Assembly: GCA_029560585.1 (NCBI GenBank)
Contig: JAKQKQ010000329.1
Coordinates: 1 to 46,467, forward strand
Reading direction: 5' to 3'
Length of the DNA: 46,467 bases
DNA from: Verrucomicrobiota bacterium
GTDB lineage: Bacteria > Verrucomicrobiota > Verrucomicrobiia > JADLBR01
Shown piece by piece: positions 42,664-46,467 of the stretch. The translations under genes and the position numbers were made by a program. Each line of letters opens with the position of its first letter. The stretch's first letter is position 1. The notes under the pieces were generated by a model. That model did no database searches and was not told the DNA's origin. It worked only from the letters and a program-made list of their open reading frames with translations.

Positions 42664-44553
42664 ATGGAGTTGCTGCTGTTCCTGATACTATTTCCGCTGT
42701 TGCCGGCTGGCCTCATCGTCCTGATCCCCCACTTCACCACACGGAAGATCGTCGCCCGCTCGTCGGCCGCGATCATGGCGGCCACCTCGATTTGGCTCGC
42801 CTGGCGATGCCTCGTGGGCGGTCCCGAATACTTCCATTTGGAGGCGGGCACGATCGACGCGACGATGTTCGGGCTGGAGATTCTGATCGCGGCATATCTC
42901 CTGTATCGTTGTCGAGGGCTGCCGCCGCGACGGCTCTGGATCCCCGCCCTGGTCGTGGTCCAGTTGCTGGCCATGGTGGGTCTGGAGTTTGGCGGCCAAC
43001 TGCCCCATGTGGATCGGCCTCTGTACGCGGATCACTTCTCGGTGATCATGGCGCTCATCATCGGCATCATTGGGAGCCTCACGGCGGTGTACTCGATCGG
43101 GTACATGACCGAATATCACAACCACCACCCCGAGATCCCGGTGCGCCGGCGGCGGTTCTTTTTCACGGTCTTCGTATTTCTCTCGGCGATGTTCGGCATC
43201 GTCTTCTCGAATAGCCTCTCGTGGCTTTTCTTTTTCTGGGAGGTCACGACGGTCTGTTCTTTCGTGCTGATCGGGTACGCGCGGACGGAGGAGGCGAAGT
43301 TCAGCTCGTTCCACGCCTTGGGCCTGAACCTGCTCGGGGGCATCGGGTTCCTGATGGCCATCGGCTTCGAGGCGTATTTCGCCGGTGAACCGACGCTGGA
43401 CGTCGATCGTCTGATAGCCGCGGGTCCCGCGCTGGCCATGGTGCCCGCGGCGGGCATCGCCTTTGCGGGGTTGGCCAAGGCGGCGCAGTTGCCCTTCTCC
43501 CGCTGGCTGCTGAGCGCGATGGTCGCACCGACTCCTGTCTCCGCGCTGCTGCATTCCAGCACGATGGTCAAGGCGGGGGTGTTCGTGCTGGTGAAGTTCG
43601 CCCCAGTCTTTCGTGGCACGACGGAGGGCCTGCTGCTGGCGCTCGTGGGCGGCATCACGTTCCTCGTCACATCGCTGGTCGCCGTCAGCCAGAATAACGC
43701 CAAGCGCGTGCTGGGCTGCTCGACCGTCGCCAACTTGGGGCTCGTCGGGATGTGCGCCGGCGTGGGCACGCCCGAAACGGTCTGGGCCGCCGTGCTCCTC
43801 ATCATCTTCCACGCCGTCGCCAAAGCCCTCCTCTTCCTCGGCGTCGGCCCCATCGAGCACCGCATCGGGAGCCGCAACATCGAGCTCATGGAGGGTCTGA
43901 TCACGACGCGCCCGGCGCTCGGCGCGATCATGATCATCGGCATCTGTGGCATGTTCCTCGCCCCCTTCGGCATGCTCATCAGCAAGTACGCCGCCCTGAA
44001 GGCGCTGATGGACAGCAACGTCCTGCTCGCGGGCCTGCTGGCCTTCGGCAGCGCCCCCACCCTCTTCTTCTGGGCCAAATGGATGGGCAAGATCGTGTCG
44101 ATACCGCACAGGCCCTCCGATGTCGTGGGTCCCATCAGCCTCGACAAGTGGGTTGCCCTCGGGACTCTCGCCCTGGGCACGCTTGGCGCATGCGTGTTCT
44201 TCCCATGGGCGGCGCGCTGGTTCGTGGAGCCCTGCGTACGCCACGCCTACGGCGCCACCCCGGGGCTGGCCACAGGCGGCACGGCGGTGATGGTCGGCAT
44301 GCTCCTGGTGCTCTTTCTGCTCCCCCTGCTCTACGTTGTCTTGCCCGTGCCGGCCGTCCGGGCCGAGGGTTATCTCGCGGGCATCGGCGTCGAACGCGGG
44401 GCGGCCTTCCGGGGGGCGATGGGGAAGGTCCACGAGGTCGACATGCGGAACTACTATCTCTCTTCGTTCTTCGACGAGCACGTGCTCATGCGCTGGGGCA
44501 TCCGCGTCTGCGCGGCCCTGGCCTTTGCCATGGTGGTGGTGTCATGGATATGA
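42664..44553 (+). CDS. echA: Ech-type complex subunit A (NuoL/MrpA-like antiporter subunit)
   Basis: A 629-residue proton-conducting membrane subunit with about 16 helices. The NuoL/Mrp core includes FFWEVTTVCSFVLIGYARTEE, and LSAMVAPTPVSALLHSSTMVKAGV, with Lys and His residues of the ion path. It is the first gene of a cluster in the order A-B-C-D-E, as in energy-converting hydrogenases. Adjacent genes overlap or are close. The ion may be protons or sodium. The ATG has only weak upstream purines. Confidence 0.9.
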   Translation: MELLLFLILFPLLPAGLIVLIPHFTTRKIVARSSAAIMAATSIWLAWRCLVGGPEYFHLEAGTIDATMFGLEILIAAYLLYRCRGLPPRRLWIPALVVVQLLAMVGLEFGGQLPHVDRPLYADHFSVIMALIIGIIGSLTAVYSIGYMTEYHNHHPEIPVRRRRFFFTVFVFLSAMFGIVFSNSLSWLFFFWEVTTVCSFVLIGYARTEEAKFSSFHALGLNLLGGIGFLMAIGFEAYFAGEPTLDVDRLIAAGPALAMVPAAGIAFAGLAKAAQLPFSRWLLSAMVAPTPVSALLHSSTMVKAGVFVLVKFAPVFRGTTEGLLLALVGGITFLVTSLVAVSQNNAKRVLGCSTVANLGLVGMCAGVGTPETVWAAVLLIIFHAVAKALLFLGVGPIEHRIGSRNIELMEGLITTRPALGAIMIIGICGMFLAPFGMLISKYAALKALMDSNVLLAGLLAFGSAPTLFFWAKWMGKIVSIPHRPSDVVGPISLDKWVALGTLALGTLGACVFFPWAARWFVEPCVRHAYGATPGLATGGTAVMVGMLLVLFLLPLLYVVLPVPAVRAEGYLAGIGVERGAAFRGAMGKVHEVDMRNYYLSSFFDEHVLMRWGIRVCAALAFAMVVVSWI

Positions 44554-45404
44554 CCGGCGTCGGTGGCGCATTGCTTTTCCTCATCGGGGCACCCTTCGCC
44601 GGAGGCCTCCTCGCGGGCGCGGATCGCATCGTCACCGCCCGCATGCAGGGCCGGATAGGGCCGCCCCTGCTCCAACCGTTCTACGACGTCGGCAAGCTGT
44701 TCCAGAAGAGCCGCCTCGTCGTCAACCCATTCCAGCCCTTTTACCTCTGGGGCTTCCTGGCCTTCCTGCTCGTGGCCGGGGCGCTATTCTTCTCGGGCGG
44801 CGACCTCCTGCTCACCGTCTTCGCCCTCGCGGTCGCCGGCGTGTTCTTGGCCCTCGGCGCGTTCTCCGCCAACACCCCCTACAGCCATATCGGCGCAGAG
44901 CGCGAACTGCTCCAGATGATGGCCTACGAGCCCATGCTGCTCATCGCCGTCCTCGGCCTGTACCAGTCCACCGGCAGCTTCCTGGTCCGCGACATCCTTG
45001 GCTCCGACCGCCCGCCGCTCGTGGAGTTGCCCGGCGTCTTCCTCGGCTTCCTATTCATCCTGACGATCAAGCTGCGCAAGTCGCCCTTCGATCTATCCAC
45101 CTCGCACCACGGTCATCAGGAAGTCGTCAAAGGCATCACGACCGATTACTCCGGCCCGGACCTCGCGCTGATCGAGGTCGCGCACTGGTACGAGAACGTG
45201 CTTCTCCTGGGTTTCGTGTGCCTCTTTTTCGTGCCGCTGCACCCCGCACTCGGCATCGCCCTCGCGATCGCCACCTACCTGCTCGAGGTCTTTGTCGATA
45301 ACACCCACGCGCGCCTCCGCTGGCAGCACACCGTCAAACTCTCCTGGTGGACCGGCGCCGCACTCGGACTCGCGAACCTCGCGATCCTGGACCTGATCCG
45401 ATGA
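44544..45404 (+). CDS. echB: Ech-type complex subunit B (NuoH-like)
   Basis: A 286-residue membrane subunit that links the ion pump to the hydrophilic arm. The NuoH signature is ARMQGRIGPPLLQPFYDVGKL, followed by several helices and FSANTPYSHIGAERELLQMMAYEP. Start at 44544; a second in-frame ATG at 44550 overlaps the echA stop as ATGA. Either way the gene is translationally coupled to echA. Longer frames upstream are antisense or out-of-frame echA readings. Confidence 0.9.
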   Translation: MDMTGVGGALLFLIGAPFAGGLLAGADRIVTARMQGRIGPPLLQPFYDVGKLFQKSRLVVNPFQPFYLWGFLAFLLVAGALFFSGGDLLLTVFALAVAGVFLALGAFSANTPYSHIGAERELLQMMAYEPMLLIAVLGLYQSTGSFLVRDILGSDRPPLVELPGVFLGFLFILTIKLRKSPFDLSTSHHGHQEVVKGITTDYSGPDLALIEVAHWYENVLLLGFVCLFFVPLHPALGIALAIATYLLEVFVDNTHARLRWQHTVKLSWWTGAALGLANLAILDLIR

Positions 45405-45425
45405 GCCCTTGCCGGACAAACTGAT

Positions 45426-45893
45426 ATGTCCCTCTTCAAGAAATCCCCCTGGCTGCTCCACTACAACTGCTCGAGTTGCAACGGCTGCGACATCGAGGTG
45501 CTGGCGGCCCTCACACCGATGTATGACCTCGAGCGCTTTGGCATCATCAACACCGGCAATCCGAAGCACGCCGATGTCCTTTTGGTCACCGGCTCCGTGA
45601 ACGATCAGAACCTCGAGGTCATCCGAAGCCTCTACGCCCAGATGCCCGACCCCAAGGTCGTCGTCGGCGTCGGCATCTGCGCGCTGAGCGGCGGCATCTT
45701 CGCCCAGTGCTACAACGTGCACGGGGGAGCCGCGGCCGCCGTGCCCGTTGACCTCTATGTCCCGGGTTGTGCGGCACGACCCGAATCGATCATCGATGGC
45801 GTGATCAAGGCGGTCGAGATCCTCCAGCAAAAGGCCGATGCCATGCGCGGACGACGGCGCACCGCGACCGCCGCTGCCAGGGAGGCCGCATGA
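45426..45893 (+). CDS. echC: Ech-type complex subunit C (small subunit, NuoB-like)
   Basis: A 155-residue iron-sulfur subunit. The proximal 4Fe-4S cluster ligands are expected in CSSCNGCDIE (Cys18 and Cys21), GVGICALSG (Cys85) and VPGCAARPE (Cys115). Cys15 and Cys95 are extra. It carries electrons between the ferredoxin-like side and the NiFe large subunit. It begins 22 bases after echB and its stop overlaps the start of echD (ATGA). The Ala/Arg-rich tail is beyond the family core. Confidence 0.92.
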   Translation: MSLFKKSPWLLHYNCSSCNGCDIEVLAALTPMYDLERFGIINTGNPKHADVLLVTGSVNDQNLEVIRSLYAQMPDPKVVVGVGICALSGGIFAQCYNVHGGAAAAVPVDLYVPGCAARPESIIDGVIKAVEILQQKADAMRGRRRTATAAAREAA

Positions 45894-46264
45894 CAACGGT
45901 GCAATCCATCGAGCCCGTCGGCCCGTCCGAGATGCCCGCCCGCGCCGCTGCGATGCGCGCCAGCGGATGGCGCCTCATGCAGATCTGCGCCACCGCCGTG
46001 GGACCGGACTTCGAGATCCTCTACAGCTTCGCGAAGGGGCGCGACCTCCAGAACTTCCGCGCGACCGTGCCGCGCGAGGGCGCCAGACTCCCGAGCATCA
46101 CCGGCCCCTATCTCTGCGCGTTCCTATACGAGAACGAGATCCACGACCTCTTCGGCGTCGAGGTCGAGGGGAACGTCCTCGACTTCAAGGGCACCTTCTA
46201 CAAGACCGCCGTACCCCATCCCTTCGTCAACGACGCGCTTCCGGCGCCTGTCTCGAAGAAGTGA
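45890..46264 (+). CDS. echD: Ech-type complex subunit D (NuoC-like)
   Basis: A 124-residue hydrophilic subunit of the NuoC/30-kDa family. The hallmark YENEIHDLFGVEVEG is near the middle, with FKGTFYKTAVPHPF after it. GGAGG lies just upstream and the ATG overlaps the echC stop. It is shorter than NuoC of complex I, as is usual for Ech complexes. Confidence 0.9.
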   Translation: MTTVQSIEPVGPSEMPARAAAMRASGWRLMQICATAVGPDFEILYSFAKGRDLQNFRATVPREGARLPSITGPYLCAFLYENEIHDLFGVEVEGNVLDFKGTFYKTAVPHPFVNDALPAPVSKK

Positions 46265-46272
46265 GGCGACCC

Positions 46273-46467
46273 ATGGCCAAGCGCAGCATCGTTCCTTTCG
46301 GTCCCCAGCACCCGGTCCTCCCGGAGCCCATCCACCTCGACCTGGTCGTCGAGGACGAGAAGGTCGTCGAGGCGGTGCCCTCGATAGGCTTCATCCACAC
46401 CCGTGAAAAGGTTGTAGGCCTCCTCCTGACCCTCAAAGCGGGTGATGGCGCTCATCGCCACCCATTT
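46273..46467 (+). CDS. echE: Ech-type complex subunit E (NuoD-like large subunit), 5' fragment
   Basis: The first 65 codons of the large subunit, cut by the window end. VPFGPQHPVLPEPIHLDLVV matches the family N-terminus, up to GFIH at 39-42. Residues 43-65 (TREKVVGLLLTLKAG...) do not fit the expected RGLEK-type continuation, though the frame stays open. The NiFe-binding cysteine motifs lie beyond the window, so whether this is a true hydrogenase cannot be told here. It starts 8 bases after echD. Confidence 0.75.
   Translation, partial: MAKRSIVPFGPQHPVLPEPIHLDLVVEDEKVVEAVPSIGFIHTREKVVGLLLTLKAGDGAHRHPF

Noticed and set aside
42688-44481. A 597-codon minus-strand frame
   Set aside because: It is antisense to the membrane subunit gene echA, highly charged with Glu, His, Asp and Arg and without family features; an effect of GC-rich codon use.
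1-46467. CRISPR array
   Set aside because: No evenly spaced direct repeats with variable spacers were seen; the repeats present are dispersed palindromes.

Overview
The window looks like a GC-rich chromosome segment from a member of the PVC group, most likely Verrucomicrobiota. The evidence is indirect: a PEP-CTERM anchored protein, several Tat-exported Gfo/Idh/MocA and TIM-barrel proteins, LacI regulators, a Ser/Thr kinase next to an FHA protein, and many dispersed palindromic repeats whose spurious translations resemble those common in verrucomicrobial genomes. No rRNA or marker gene here settles the taxonomy.

Layout. 1-2.5 kb holds the 3' part of a type II secretion-like secretin, followed by a run of four hairpins. 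2.8-7.1 kb is a leftward MacAB-type exporter operon (adaptor, ATPase, two permeases with start/stop overlaps). 7.3-9.9 kb carries a LarA-like enzyme gene downstream of a LacI regulator. 10.2-11.4 kb carries mtgA and a Dabb protein between repeats. 11.5-13.0 kb is a secreted GH5 glycosidase. 13.0-13.6 kb is repeat-rich, with a MITE-like element. 13.6-16.2 kb holds a PEP-CTERM protein and a radical SAM/SPASM protein with an odd Cys/Pro-rich N-terminus. A tRNA-Arg(CCU) and a secreted alpha/beta hydrolase follow.

18.5-22.2 kb is the most distinctive part: a leftward cluster of an ArsR-type regulator, a GlpF-like aquaporin with a G3E-GTPase P-loop fossil at its N-terminus, a G3E GTPase fused through a membrane helix to an ArsF-like CxxC domain, and an ArsG/CcdA-like membrane protein. 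I read it as a rearranged (organo)arsenical or metalloid response system in which a cytosolic GTPase and an extracytoplasmic thiol domain are one polypeptide.

22.3-29.5 kb holds an ABC-F ATPase, a beta-lactamase-fold hydrolase, two tandem Tat-exported xylose-isomerase-like TIM barrels, and a PAS-SpoIIE phosphatase overlapping a STAS protein. 29.7-34.1 kb is a copper-type block (TauE/SafE-like protein and CcoI-like P-ATPase) whose last gene overlaps carA. 34.1-39.4 kb holds a convergent FHA/kinase pair, a Tat-exported oxidoreductase and dinB. 39.5-42.2 kb encodes a large secreted protein of unknown function. 42.7 kb to the end is an ech-type complex (subunits A-E in order), cut by the window edge. 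Where gene starts were ambiguous I chose the start with the better ribosome binding site, overlap or family fit, and said so.
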